Shown here: piece by piece, positions 10,867-22,649 of the stretch
How the letters are laid out: each line of letters starts with the position of its first letter
Numbering within the stretch: position 1 is the first letter of the stretch
Source: Straminergon stramineum
Taxonomy: Eukaryota > Streptophyta > Bryopsida > Hypnales > Calliergonaceae
Assembly: GCA_963920665.1 (NCBI GenBank)
Contig: OY987271.1
Location: 17,177,350-17,241,349, forward strand
Reading direction: 5' to 3'
DNA length: 64,000 nt
The notes under the pieces: generated by a model
What the model saw: only the letters and a program-made list of their open reading frames with translations
Told to the model about the DNA's origin: nothing
Databases searched by the model: none
Program-made: the position numbers and the translations under genes

Positions 10867-11887
10867 TAGGATGCCCCCATTTTTATTTTATAAGTCTTTT
10901 AAAAAGGTGATCACATGACTCATGTTGTATATCATAAGAGCCAAAATTGATTCTCTCGTACTCAGTAATATAAATTTCTTTTTTTTAATCAATATCAAGG
11001 TTGTCCTTCCTAAAAAGTTAATTTGAATGAAAATCAGAATAAAAAGAATGCATACTACCTAAAAGTATCTCAGCAAGAAGGGATGAAGTACAATTAGAAC
11101 CTCTCTTAGTGTGTAACTTAATATGCAATAAGAAAATTTGCAAATAGTAGGTAGGCTTGCGGTGATTCAAGATGGAAAGCTAAATGTGGCCTCTCTTAGT
11201 GCATAGTCTTGACACCATGCACTAAGAAAGGTTCTACCTATAGTATCTTACTAAAAATGGAAGATATTGCAACATGGATAGAATCTCTTATAGTAGTTGC
11301 TTATATATTTTGAATCATATTGTTGAGGCTATTTTACACTTGAATCTTTTATTTGAATGCCATCTAAATCTTATCATGCTCAAATATGGCACTATACATG
11401 AAGAGTAAGTGACTATTTTGAAGGTTCTCAAACATATAGGAAGTGCATAAATTATATAAATTAAACTATTCAAAGTGTCATATATCATTGGATTCATTTT
11501 AGTATAATATAAACTTTTGTTACTATTGTATACCTCAATCATTCATTTTCTATATCAAATATATCAAATAAATAAAATTTGCAAAACAAATTGTGAATCC
11601 AATAATATAAATAGTCCTTCTATTCCATAATATGAGTTTTTTTGGTAGTAATGAAAGTATCAATGATTCAACAATAAGTTTTTAATGCATATTACAATGA
11701 ATCCCTAAAGTCCTAGTGTCCCCTCAAGACAAAATGGAATTTGGGTAGGCTCTCACATTGTCAATATTTTATTGTGATTTTTTGAAACTTTTTAGGGAGA
11801 ATTAGAAATCAAAGACTATGGGGTGCATGTGATTTTTACTCTAATTTAACTTGTAGTTCAAAAGTTGGAGATGAAACCTTCCTTTTT
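10867..11887. other. AT-rich intergenic DNA with small inverted repeat
   Basis: No gene. Around 11096-11240 a small structure has inverted ends (AACCTCTCTTAGTG against CACTAAGAAAGGTT). Around 11612-11710 a ~100-base block matches one at 39606-39700 and resembles the end of a Stowaway-type MITE. Confidence 0.45.
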
Positions 11888-13675
11888 GTAGGACGTTAAA
11901 TCCTCCATTCGAAGGTTGGTCCAACTGGCTTGGCTTGAGGGTACAACCACAGGCCTTGGCCATGCCCCCATGGCTAGCCGGCCCACTTCTAATGGAGACT
12001 ACCTCGCCTTCAAGAGGGACAGGACTGGCACGACCCAGGGGCCTTCAATGGAGACCAATGGAACCTCGATTGAGATTGCCCTTGCCGGATGTAGGACCAA
12101 GTAGACAAATGTGGGCACCCGTCGCAATGCAAAGACCTGTTCAACCAAGAAGAGATGTCTTACGCTAGGATCGATAGGACATGTCAAGAACAAGACAATA
12201 ATAGCGTCTTTGCCCTTGAAACTTTTTTTGCATTTCTTGGGGGGAAGAGCTATTGTGTTGCATGGTTTAGTGAAGGTGTGTTTTGTTGCATTTTTGTATT
12301 TGTTGTGGTCTTGGCATTCTACTGCGGCATTTCTGCAAGTAGTGTGTGTGTGTGTGTTAGAGGGGCCAATTCAAGGTACTATTAGCGATTTTTTGTGTTT
12401 TGGGGTGCTCTTGGAGATTGCATGCGCCTGCCTTGTAGGGCACTTGCTCCTTTTGTGTGCATGTGTTAGATTTGAAGATTTCACAATAGGCTCCTAGGAC
12501 GTGCTCCTCTTCCACGGTTTAGTAGCTAGACGCTTTTGTTTGATTGATGCTACTTCAATGGTTTAGGGTTTATGGCGATGCCTCTTCCATGGTGGCTTTA
12601 CACCTCCTCTAGTACACCACCTCTATGCCTTAGGGTTCAAGTAGTTTAGGTCAGTCATCTTCGTGGTCTTCCTTTGCAAATTTCAATTCATGTTATAGGG
12701 TTTTAGCCTTGCTACTTTGTAGCATCATGGCGAGCTCATCTAGTAAAGAGTACGAGGAGACTGACCAAGGTAGCATTGATGAGGAAGACAACAACGAGGT
12801 CACCATACTTGATGGGCCTAGGAGGTGGGTTCTATACATAGTTCTACAGTGCAACAATCAATTTTGACTCCCTATGTTGATTGGAGGGTCTCTAAAAATT
12901 GGGCTTCTCCTCATCAAATTGAGCTTTAGGATAGGCGTGCTCTGATTCCATTGCCAAATGCAAGAGAATGTTGGTTGGTTTGTCTAGGGAGGGTGAATGT
13001 GAAGTAGACAACATTGTCAACCTAAACCCTCAAAATGTTATAATGATATGAAGTCCTAATTTGCTCAAGCATGAAAAAGAGATACCCAAGTTGACAAGCA
13101 TGTAGTAGCAAAAAATACAAGCACTACAACATAAATGTACATACAACGGACTAAGAAATGCATGAAGTAGAATACGTTTTGTGACCATAGAAGTTTACAA
13201 GGTCAATGTGTCATTGTCCTACACCTAACTGGAGTCTTCACACGACACAGAGCATCTCAAACAAGAGAGAAACAATGGCAAGGGAAAGAGTAGCGCGAAG
13301 AAATCCTCCCCAAGCCTAAGTGCTACCTTAATCTCTAACTGCGAAAATGGAGATGAATACTTGAGGTGTTTTGCTCGTGACAAGATTTCCAAATTCTAGC
13401 ATAGGATGTCTCTTTACAATAGGATGGGTCTCTGTGTTGCAACGGATGCTTGAATTCGTTTGCCTAGTCTTGCGTTCGTTAGGGGTGGTCTCTATCAAGG
13501 CCACATTGGTCTCTATCGAGTTCTCCAAGGCCAAGTAGGTCTCGCCCCTTCTTCGGGTGGGTTGATCTTCATCAAAGGGAGTTTGGCGAGTTGTGGGTCA
13601 TGGCTAGGGTCCGTGGTCTCACCCACAAGCCAAGTCAACCGGGTCCACCTTTGAATGGAGGATTTAACATCCTAC
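11888..13675. mobile_element. 1.8-kb non-autonomous DNA transposon with long TIRs (MULE-like)
   Basis: Both ends carry long inverted repeats: GTAGGACGTTAAATCCTCCA on the left and the complement of GTAGGATGTTAAATCCTCCA on the right. Recognisable pairing continues inward for about 90 bases with scattered mismatches. Long TIRs without an intact transposase suggest a Mutator-like element. I see no clear 9-bp target duplication, so the superfamily is tentative. The interior has higher GC than its surroundings. Inside is a small open frame at 12727-12867. Confidence 0.65.
12727..12867 (+). CDS. Short acidic ORF inside the 1.8-kb transposon, unrecognised
   Basis: ATG at 12727 opens a 46-codon frame ending in TGA at 12865-12867. 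The product begins MASSSS and is rich in E, D and S, then turns basic (GPRRW). I do not recognise it. It could be a remnant of a transposase N-terminus or a captured host exon. It may not be expressed. Confidence 0.2.
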   Translation: MASSSSKEYEETDQGSIDEEDNNEVTILDGPRRWVLYIVLQCNNQF

Positions 13676-15045
13676 TCATTTTTTAGCTGGGCAACGGATG
13701 GAATCGAAGGATATTAGCCACCCTTATAATCCATCCATATGAAGGGAACATGATGAGAACTCTCTAGGAACTCAATGGGAACAATACAAGAAAATGTTAG
13801 GAATAAGAAGGGGGCATAGTTCTCTAGTTTTTGAAATACTACCCAAATTCTTGACTTCATTGGTGAGGACATTGGCCTTCTAAATTCAATTGCAAATTGA
13901 GAAATTATTTTTTTTTTCCTTTTTTTCTTCTAACACTTGTGAAGAATATATATGGCATTCAATTCATTGTTTAGATCTCACATTTGTAAAAGCATGAAAT
14001 TGAGATCAAATTCTTAAAAATGGCCTATGTAATGTGAATTCGAAGCACATCTATGCATTGTAAAAATTTATTGGAGGTGTTTCTCCATCTTTATTACCTC
14101 TAAAAAATGGTGGAGTTATTACTAACATGTCCTTCATCATGGTAAAATTATAAATTCAAAACTTGCAATGGAAAAAAATTCCACAAAAGGTAGTTCAAGC
14201 CATTTGAAATCCCTGGGTAAGGTCCCAAAAATAACTTTCTTTTTCACTTTGAATGCTAATATCTTTCAATTTGTATGGTCAAACATCATGAATTTCTTAC
14301 CACATGATCTCAGACAAATTTCATTCAAGATCCTATGGTTGGATTCTAAAAAATATATTCATTTTGTTTTCTTGGTTGAATGTAGTAGAAGTGGTAGTTT
14401 TGAGTGGTTTTTGATAGAAAAAATGGCCTTGGGACTTTCGGGGTTAAAGGATTCTATAGTGGATGTGCAATGTGTCCTCTCAAGTGCAAAGCAAGTGGAT
14501 GTGGTTATTGCAATCAAGGATGTGATAATTCAAGAAGTGACATTAACCCTAGGATGAGCATATGACCACTATTCCCAACATTGAAGTTCCTCTCTCTATA
14601 TGTTCTCATTCTACAACTATATAATTAAAAAATTGATTTTTTTTCAAAGCTACAATTACGTGACTCCTACAAATTGTAAAAATTTCAAATTCTTTTGGAA
14701 AAAATTGAAATTGCCGTGAATTTTTGAGCAAAAAGTGAAAATAAATTTGTATAAAATATAAAATAGTATGCTTAAAAAGCTGAATTTTTTCCCATAGGTG
14801 TATATTATAGTCTATAACAATACTTATGGTTCTAACTTCTTTACTGGATCATTCTAAAATTAGAAAATAAGTACTCCATGGTGATAGGCCCAAAGTTCAT
14901 ATTGCAAGAAACTTATTCAAGTTTAAAAAATCTTTAAATTTTTGAGTTAGACAACAAACTAGAGTCATTTCAATAGTTGGCCTCAAATTCAATAAAGATC
15001 ATCTTTGTGACTTAAATTTACGTTTAGATAATGAAGCACAAATTG
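13676..15045. other. Intergenic DNA with dispersed repeat H
   Basis: No gene. A block at about 14640-14920 is related to 44815-45060 (shared 'aattcttttgg', 'aaaaattgaaatt' and 'aaagttcatattgc'), so it is a dispersed repeat. The open frame at 14168-14557 lies in this repeat-like sequence and shows no domain. Confidence 0.4.
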
Positions 15046-15306
15046 CCAAAATACCCTTCACAAAATAGTGAAATCAGGTTGCCTTATTCCCCAAGAGGTA
15101 CTTTACAAGCTATCGAAGTCCACAAATACTTCTAGAGATATTTCCATCTGTACACATGGAGGTTCATGAGTCCCAATTCCATCAATACCTAATTCAAAAG
15201 TAATGCATTCTTGTACAATCAATAACAATCAATACTTATATAGTGTCAAATGTTGAGAAATTAGTATGGAGCGACCTAATTTCACTATTTTGTGGAGGGT
15301 ATTTGG
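15046..15306. mobile_element. Family E MITE, copy 1
   Basis: A ~260-bp element with a left end 'aaaatacccttcacaaaata' and a right end complementary to 'ccaaataccctccacaaaat'. The interior matches 58718-58966 throughout. Non-coding. Confidence 0.7.
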
Positions 15307-15942
15307 TGATGTACAGATTCAAAGAACTCCATGTTCTTTTTTTAATCTTCCAAGAAGTTTTGACTCCTCTTCAAGGTGCTCCATGAGGTGCTTCTTGAAC
15401 CTTGTGTAACTCGTGGTGGTGAACAGTAGTAAGCAAGTACCTAATGGATGTTCATGTGCCTTCTAGGGTTAAAGTGGTAGACCCGGGGCAAGTTCTACCA
15501 GAGGGAGACGCGACATGTTCCCCCCTGGTACATCGCCGGCAAAGATCTCCCTTCCCTCTGCTTCTTGTCCCCCTTCCATGCTCCTCCCCTGTGCCCGAAG
15601 CCGCCCCTTCCGATGCAGCGCGACCTTCTTGCACCTTCGCCGATCAGCTCCCGCATTCGGTTCCGGAACCCGAAGATTCGCATTGGTAGTAGCTCACGAG
15701 GTTTGCATCCGTGGGATGAGAACGGAGAATCTTGCAAAGTGTGGTTGGAGGTGAGAAGCACAGGCAGAGAGAAGAGACAGCGAGAGACAGCAGGGGTACC
15801 GTCGCTGTTTGTCTGCAATAACTACGTTATGATGTTGGAAAGGCCGATTCAGGCGGAGCTTGTTGGTATGCGTTCAGTTGATGCTTGCGATTTGAAAGGG
15901 GGAGCGATTGCCAAAGTGAGGAGGTCTTAAGGATTTGACAGC

Positions 15943-16056
15943 ATGGGAGGGCCATTTGATACTCTAAGCGAGCAACTCACATTGGCGCGGGAGTATGCCT
16001 TGCTCGGAAGCTACGACACCGCCCTCGTCTTTTTTTGAGTCCTCGCGCAAATCAAC
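15943..16056 (+). pseudogene. KTN1: Katanin p60 first-exon fragment with in-frame stop
   Basis: ATG at 15943 encodes the N-terminal MIT-like region of katanin p60, the AAA ATPase that severs microtubules. Diagnostic residues LAREYALLGSYDTALVFF are followed by TGA (16036-16038), then in the same frame VLAQINK. Intact katanins have an Asp/Glu-Gly pair where the stop sits, so one codon was lost and a stop created. The exon ends at a plausible GT donor (16057). No MIT continuation or AAA ATPase exon follows before the PIG-W start at 16775. I read this as a duplicated, truncated gene end. A GC-richer stretch before it (15480-15930) may be its old 5' flank. A base error could explain the stop but not the missing rest. 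Confidence 0.7.
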
Positions 16057-16774
16057 AAGTACGCGATCTCCACTTCTCGTCCTCTTCTCTTCCTGGATTA
16101 TCTAGAATTTCATTTTAGAGAAGGTCAGAACAAAGAGGTTTGAGCTCCAACCCTAGTATGCCCTTTAATCAATTGCTTAAACTTTCCAGATTGCACACTC
16201 TCTTTTGGCGCAATTCTATAATAGTATTAAAATCCTGAGAACAAACGTTTCTAATTCAACATTCCATAACATATGCACTAACGCATCCTCTAATAATATC
16301 ACAGCATTTGCAACACAGACATGATAATATGAAGGGAATCAGCTCTGACTATGGAGGGTTGAGGTTTCAGTGGTTAGGGTTTTGCGTATGTGGCATTGAG
16401 AATTTTGGAATCTTTGGAGGATTTTGAATCTTCGGAGGATTCAACGAGAGTGTAGTAATCGTTCCGCTCTAAGGATTGCATCACTAGCTGACATTGGTAA
16501 TGGTGGTCTATATTAATATCGACTAGAATTAGGATTTCGCGCAATTTCAAGGCCTTTGCCTGGCTTGCATCCCGATGCGGAGCTTTTGAGGTTTCTCATT
16601 GTTCTTTCCTAATGTCACGCTCTCTGATGCAGAGGGCATTCCTTTTTGTTTGAATGAGCGAGCGAGAGTTGGTGCAATCGCATTGAAGATAAGGCGTTGA
16701 GAAATTTGGAACTGTTGGAGGATTTTTGGATCGGGGCGGGTATTGCTGTCGCTGTTGCTACTGCTGCTGCAGCA
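16057..16774. promoter_or_regulatory. PIG-W upstream region
   Basis: About 720 bases between the katanin fragment and the PIG-W start codon. It must hold the PIG-W promoter and 5' UTR, but I see no confident TATA box. A GCT/GCA-rich stretch lies directly before the ATG. Part of the promoter may be sequence brought in with the katanin fragment. Confidence 0.35.
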
Positions 16775-16863
16775 ATGGGTTACATGTCGTATTCCCCTGA
16801 TGTGGTGAAGCGTCTCAAAGAGGGGTAATATGCTTTGAGGACTCTTTTTGCCACTGTGTATTG

Positions 16864-16935
<72 letters not shown>

Positions 16936-19900
16936 TCACTATTATTATTGCTCTTTGCTTCATTATAAGGTCACTTACGACGTTTTTGTGATCACTGAAG
17001 CGTGGGAGCGATGCAGGTTTGTGAGTAATTTAGAAGGCACCACAATGCGGGAAATCGCCGCCATGTCTGCGGTATTGCCGGTATGACTTTTCTCCCTTCA
17101 TTATTGGTATTACTGGCTAGTCGTTTCTTTTGAATTTGATCCTTGAGGGAGAAAGGAACCTTAACTGGAGTGGTCGAGAACAAAAGATTTTCAATTTAGT
17201 AGGGTGCAATTTATCAGAATTTAGATCAATATTAGGATAATGGTAAATTAATGTCCAGTTAATGTTGACCTTCATAGTTGTCAGTTTAATATCATATTTA
17301 ATGTCAAAATATTAGCGAAACATTAACTAATTTAATGTTTGCAAAATTTAATACTAGCAAAACATTAAATTAACACCATTTGCATTACATTAACATTAAC
17401 TGAACATTACATCACCATGAGGGCTACATGAATCTACTTAAAAAATTTGTCAATCTATTTTGGAAGGGTTTTCTGTGATTTGTGTGATCATTTTCATTAC
17501 GTTGATATTCATTCACTCGATTTCATCCATGTTATTTGTGCTGAAAAACCCGATATTGTTTATTGAGGAGATGGCAGTTTTTGCTGTATGATGGGACATG
17601 ATTCTGAAAGTTATAAAATTCGTTTGTGTCAGGCATTTGTGCTTCTGCGACAGTGTTGGTCAGCACCTGCAGGTTTTTCTTTAAATTCGCTCTTTGAGAA
17701 CTGTGTGTAAAATCAGTGAATACACTTGAGTGATACTTCATGATTCATCCAGGGTAGGGTATGTGAGAGCGAATGCATTCTTGGGACTACCTATAGGTTG
17801 TGTCGCAAATCTAATCGATCTCTTCCTTCTCGGTTCATGATTTTTGCAGTAAACAAGAGTAAGACAGAGTATACAAAAACCACTCAATTTCTGCCTAGCT
17901 TCTGGCGGAGCCTTGCTTTAGACTTTTTGGTGATCGTCATGCCCACCATCGCCTCTCTGACGGTAAACGATTACGCTGCACCTGCACATTTACAAGTGGT
18001 TTATCTTGTGATACTAGTGGGTGTCAAGATTAGATTGTGGGGCTGGTGAACGAATATTTATTGAGTACACATGATGCACTGAGAAAGTACCACTGCGAAG
18101 ACCCTTTGGACCCTTGCACATTAGCTGAGAAGAACCTTTGTTCCTTTGCCAGTGTGCACGGAAGAGATTTTAAGATGCCTCAGTTGTTCCCAAAGTGCCG
18201 CTTTATGGGGAATCATTGGGTTTTTGTACTATGACACGCTCTCCCATTCTTTTTCACCCTCCCCAGCATCCGGTCTTGACACTTACTATTATGGGGTCTG
18301 TTTCAGAACGAGGCTGGATAATTTGATTCTGAACTTGCAACCAGGACAGAATGTTGAATGGCATGGATTTCTTGTGATACTGCAGGTGTTAGCAGATTGG
18401 CTTTCCACCATCTTGGTTGTTGTATTTGGGATTCTGTTTGTTGTCCTACGTTCTCAAAGGTATGTGTCCTGCACAATTCTTTCGGAATTTGCTTTGCTTT
18501 TGTATCGGTTGGTTCTGATGCTTTGAAACGTAATTCAAACGTATTTGAAGGTTGCAGGCTTCATCCACTGTTGGAACAATTCCAGTGGAGAAGGAACAAG
18601 AGCCATCACGCAAGACTTATCTTTCATCCTATCGATTCGTAATGGTAAGTTCCCACTTCAGATTTAGGCAATTCTTACTTTCTCATTTCCAAAATTTTAA
18701 GAAGTGTAGTCCACTGTTAATTGACCTTGAGATTTGTTATGCAGATGTTGGTGACCTGCGTGACAATCTTAGCGATTGACTTCCCCGTGTTTCCGAGGAG
18801 ATATGGCAAAACAGAGACGTACGGGACGGGATTGGTATGTATTTTCGTATCTGAATGTGATCTTCATGTGCAAGCCGATCTAGGACCGGCAGTTCAATCT
18901 CAATAGATCCAGCATTAGCTTAACAAACTTATTAGTCGTAAGCTAATGTCTATCTAACAGCACATTAAATCGGCATTAAAATGACGCTAAATTAATGTCA
19001 GTTAGTGCTGACTAATTTTAACCTAATAATTACCAACTTAATATCAAGTGAATTCCAACGTCACAACATTATGTCAATACTATATGCGGTACACTAAATT
19101 AACTTAACATGAGGACTAGATAAAATTAAAGCCTGTTAACTAAACACCTAGAACTTTGTCCATGTAATGGAGAGGGCCTCTTGTTTTGACGATTAATTGT
19201 AATTGTTGGGTAGTTCTTGTCTACGCAGTACTGTGGGCTTGCGTATGAGCTAGATTGTGAATGTATGGAGGGCTGACCAAAGCTTGGGAAACAGATGGAT
19301 ATTGGTGTGGGATCCTTTGTTGTGGCAAACGCACTGGTGTCACGTCAAGCACGCAACGTCCCACCTTCGTATGTATCTCCTGCCTCCTCCATTATGTAGG
19401 CCTCTTCTTTATTGTGCTCGTTACTTCTGGACATGTTGCTGCACCCAGTCGCCTGCTTTTCTTGGGTATGATGAAGCTCTATGTGAAATTGGTGATAGCA
19501 TTAAACGCAGGCGCTTGTGGAGAAATATGGTATGATGCTGCTTTTCAGCTTAGTATGGGTTCCTTCATAGTTCTCACAAATGTAATGACTATCTTGGGCT
19601 TGCTGAGACGTGGTCCTTTTCCCTGTGTTGCAGTAAACATGGAGGTGTTCTACGAAGTACGAGCCCTTTGCTGCTACTTGGATTTGTTCGGCTTATTTTG
19701 ACGAAGGGTGTTGACTACCAGGTGAGAACGAGGGTCAAAATTTGGACGAGGCCCTTTAGTTGGTTACTGCATTATCGAATTCCTTACAGCTCTATATCTG
19801 TGCAGGAACATGTAAGCGAATATGGAGTCCACTGGAACTTTTTCTTCACTTTGGCAGGAGTTGCACTGCTAACGTCCCTGATCTCAATTCCGTCAAGGTG

Positions 19901-21933
19901 GTGTGGACCTGTAGGCATCATGATTCTATTAGGTAAAGGAATTTGCGATTTAAAGTTATATTATCGAAGAGCACAATTCAGGGGAATTCATCGCAAGATT
20001 TTTAGTAAAATTGAATTTTCTAGCGATTTCTGGACGTCAATTTCGGGAAGATGCCAATAAAGTGGGTCAATCTTGCTGAGACATTCTCATTCACTTCATT
20101 GAATTGTTGAAATATTTTGAGCTAAATATTTAAACAGCGACATAAGCACCTTGCAAATAGGTACAAGCATGTGATCCGGGGAAGCTTTCCAATGACTTAT
20201 GTTGAGGTTTGTCCATGGATTGCATCATGCTTATCTAAATGATTAATATCTATGATTCTAAAATTCTTGATGTAGTCTAATTCACTAGAAAGCATATTCC
20301 ATCCATCGCAATTGAGTTCTTGTACTATATATCTGATATGTTGGACCACTTATGCTTCCCAGTGGCCTTATCATGAGTTTGATCTTTGATCATTTTCCAT
20401 TTGCAGTTTATCAGATGGTGCTCTCAAGTGGATTGAACGTGTATATGTTTTCACCAGTACGAGGGCCAGGGCTTTTCAGTTTGAACAAAGAAGGAATCTT
20501 CAGTACCGTCGGTGAGACTCTTATTTCAGCTCCTACTTCATTGCAGAACACTCAAGCAAGGGGGAAACATCTTTTTTTTTTCTAAATAATGCTAAATTCT
20601 GTGTGGTGAAACTGTGGCAGGTTATTGGGGTCTTTATTTGATCAGTGTTCATTTAGGCTATGTTCTTAATTCCAAACAAACAAGCGTTGTGCAGACTACT
20701 TCTCCATCGTCCAAGAATGAGGAAACAAAAACTGTGAAATTGCGCCCTTGGACTGTTGTAGGAACATGGACTCTTGACGCAATTCTCTGGTAAGTTTTTT
20801 CGTGGTTTCAAGGTTCTATTACACGACAATCTAGAGCAGAATTGACCGCCCACCCTTCTTATTATGGTTGGCTAATAACTACATGCCTGAAATAGTTAGT
20901 TGAGTACCAACTCTTTCATTCTTGAAGTGAAGATGTGAGGATCTATGCCAACTTAAGAAGATTTCAGAGAATTTGAAGTATCTTAGATACCCTGAATTAT
21001 ATCCTGAATTAGCAGTACTTTGCAGCCCCTTCCGAGGATGTTATTGAGAGATTGATTTCCTGCTTGATCTTATGCAGGAAAGGAATGAATGAAAGGATTC
21101 TGAACCTTTTTGTTCATTATTTGGGTCGTGCAGGGGTTTAGCTGTTTGGGCAGATTACTATTGGGAGCGGGTCTCTCGACGAACGGTATCTATCCCTAGG
21201 CGCCTCAGCCGGTTGTTGACAATGGAGGCTTGTCTAGCTGCAGTTTGCTTGACAATTCTGAGTTGCTATGCCCGAGGTTTTCTAAATGTTTGGCTTTTTC
21301 TTTCTTTTTTATTGCAGTGTAACTTGGCGTACGTTCTATTCGTGTTGGCTCAGAATTTTGAGGTATTCCCTGAGCTTGTAGAAGATTTTTACTGGTCATT
21401 GTGCTATGTGTTGAATTTTCACTGTATATTATCTCATACGACACAGAATATTTAAAATGCAATTGCAAGCAAATCCCAAGTAAACATATTGTATTTATTC
21501 CCAGTGAGGGATGCTGATGGTTTCTTTACTAATGCAGGTGATAGGCATCTTCATGCTTGCTGAAGTACTGATGCCATTGAGAGAAATTGCGCTTCTCAAT
21601 GCCTTTGATCGCAATTTGCTTCCCACTTTCCTGGTGGTAAGTGGAAACACATCCTTCTTGTTCGGGCTAGATACATATTTTTAATTGATTTCTGTAACGG
21701 GCTGTGTGTAGACATTCTTTGCAGTTTTTCAGGCTTGTCATATTGGCACGAGGATCTACTAATTGAGCCTACTTTTGCAGGCCAACGTGCTAACAGGCCT
21801 GGTGAATATGAGTATGAACACCATCTTTGTGGCTCCAGCCAAAGCCTTTGCGACTCTGTTGCTTTATGCGCTCTCTTTGGTCGGCGTGATGGGACTAGCC
21901 GATGCTAAGAATCTAAGACTCAAATTTTGGTAG
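16775..21933 (+). CDS. PIGW: PIG-W/GWT1 inositol acyltransferase (GPI-anchor synthesis)
   Basis: ER multi-pass enzyme that acylates the inositol of glucosaminyl-phosphatidylinositol early in GPI-anchor assembly. Sixteen exons: 16775-16824, 17017-17080, 17633-17672, 17850-17962, 18386-18459, 18551-18644, 18745-18834, 19295-19368, 19634-19721, 19806-19932, 20407-20511, 20621-20789, 21134-21185, 21318-21362, 21538-21636 and 21781-21933. All junctions are GT-AG and phases agree; the product is 478 aa, close to plant homologues. Family marks are [13 protein letters not shown] near the start, [17 protein letters not shown] (157-174), [15 protein letters not shown] (230-244), [10 protein letters not shown] (298-307) and CNLAYV (381 on). 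Many exons encode hydrophobic helices. The start at 16775 is chosen because it splices in frame into FVSNL. Intron 1 carries an (AAT)n tract. No defect was seen. Confidence 0.9.
16865..16931 (+). repeat. (AAT)n microsatellite in PIG-W intron 1
   Basis: About 22 uninterrupted AAT units within the first intron of the PIG-W gene. It is read as poly-Asn or poly-Ile in some frames but is not coding in the splice model. Length is probably variable between individuals. Confidence 0.95.
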
Positions 21934-22412
21934 GCTTCTGCAGCTTCAGACGTGTCTAGCGTAGCTTACTCATTCTTTTTCTGTGTTTTTGTAGTCCATG
22001 TATTTAATCACGAGAGTGCTCTTTTGGTGCCCAGAGACATAGATTCAATATTTTGTAGAAGATTTTAGACGAGTTGAAATTGTAGCAATGATGATTCTTA
22101 CTGGATTGCTGAATCTTGCATGATTGACCTTGCGAATGTCTATCTCCATATTGATAATGATCAATGTACTTGTGAGTATCGACAATTTTTGTCCATTCAA
22201 ATTCCGAGTCTCAAACACCCGTGGTGGAAGATGTGGTTTCCCAACTCGAGACTCTGAATTTGGATCACAATTGACAGTGATGCCATGGGAATGCACTTTC
22301 CATCGAATTAGTGATCCCTGTGCCAATTAACCTGCCCGTTAACCCTTGTCGTTACATCCTTCAGCTTGTGGGGATGAACATGGAATACCTAGATGTGCAC
22401 AAGCAGCTTACC

Positions 22413-22617
22413 GACCCTTAAGTGCTGAACTCATTTGAAGTCAAAGTACTCTAGAAGATCTCCACTTCCCACCACTAATTCCAAGGATGAATAGCCAAAT
22501 TTCTCCACTTCCCACCACTAATTTCAAGGATGAATAGTTGGATTTTTGTCCTAGACAGGAGAATGCCTTGTCATTCATTGGACAATAAACATCCACGGCA
22601 TCCTTTTTGGGTTAACC
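22413..22617 (-). mobile_element. Family B element with internal tandem duplication
   Basis: An inverted family B copy from 'gacccttaagtgctg' to 'ttgggttaacc'. Within it a 43-bp unit is repeated head to tail (22460-22502 and 22503-22545) with a few substitutions, a feature absent from other copies in this window. Confidence 0.65.
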
Positions 22618-22649
22618 TTTCATTGCTGAAGGCCTGAACAGGTTCAAAA

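Noticed and set aside
14168..14557. 129-codon plus-strand frame as a gene
   Set aside because: It has no domain and no splice partners and lies in AT-rich sequence next to a dispersed repeat.
16547..17086. Open frames with long poly-Asn or poly-Ile runs
   Set aside because: The runs are the (AAT)n microsatellite in PIG-W intron 1. The correct exons splice around it.
17963..18049. Extension of PIG-W exon 4 through the GT at 17963
   Set aside because: The frame stays open for 28 codons but then stops. Splicing at 17962/17963 gives SLT-VLADW, which matches the family and restores phase.
18552..18779. Single long open frames in the PIG-W and DCAF13 loci taken as separate genes
   Set aside because: They are individual exons running on into introns. 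Phase-matched GT-AG junctions join them into two multi-exon genes.
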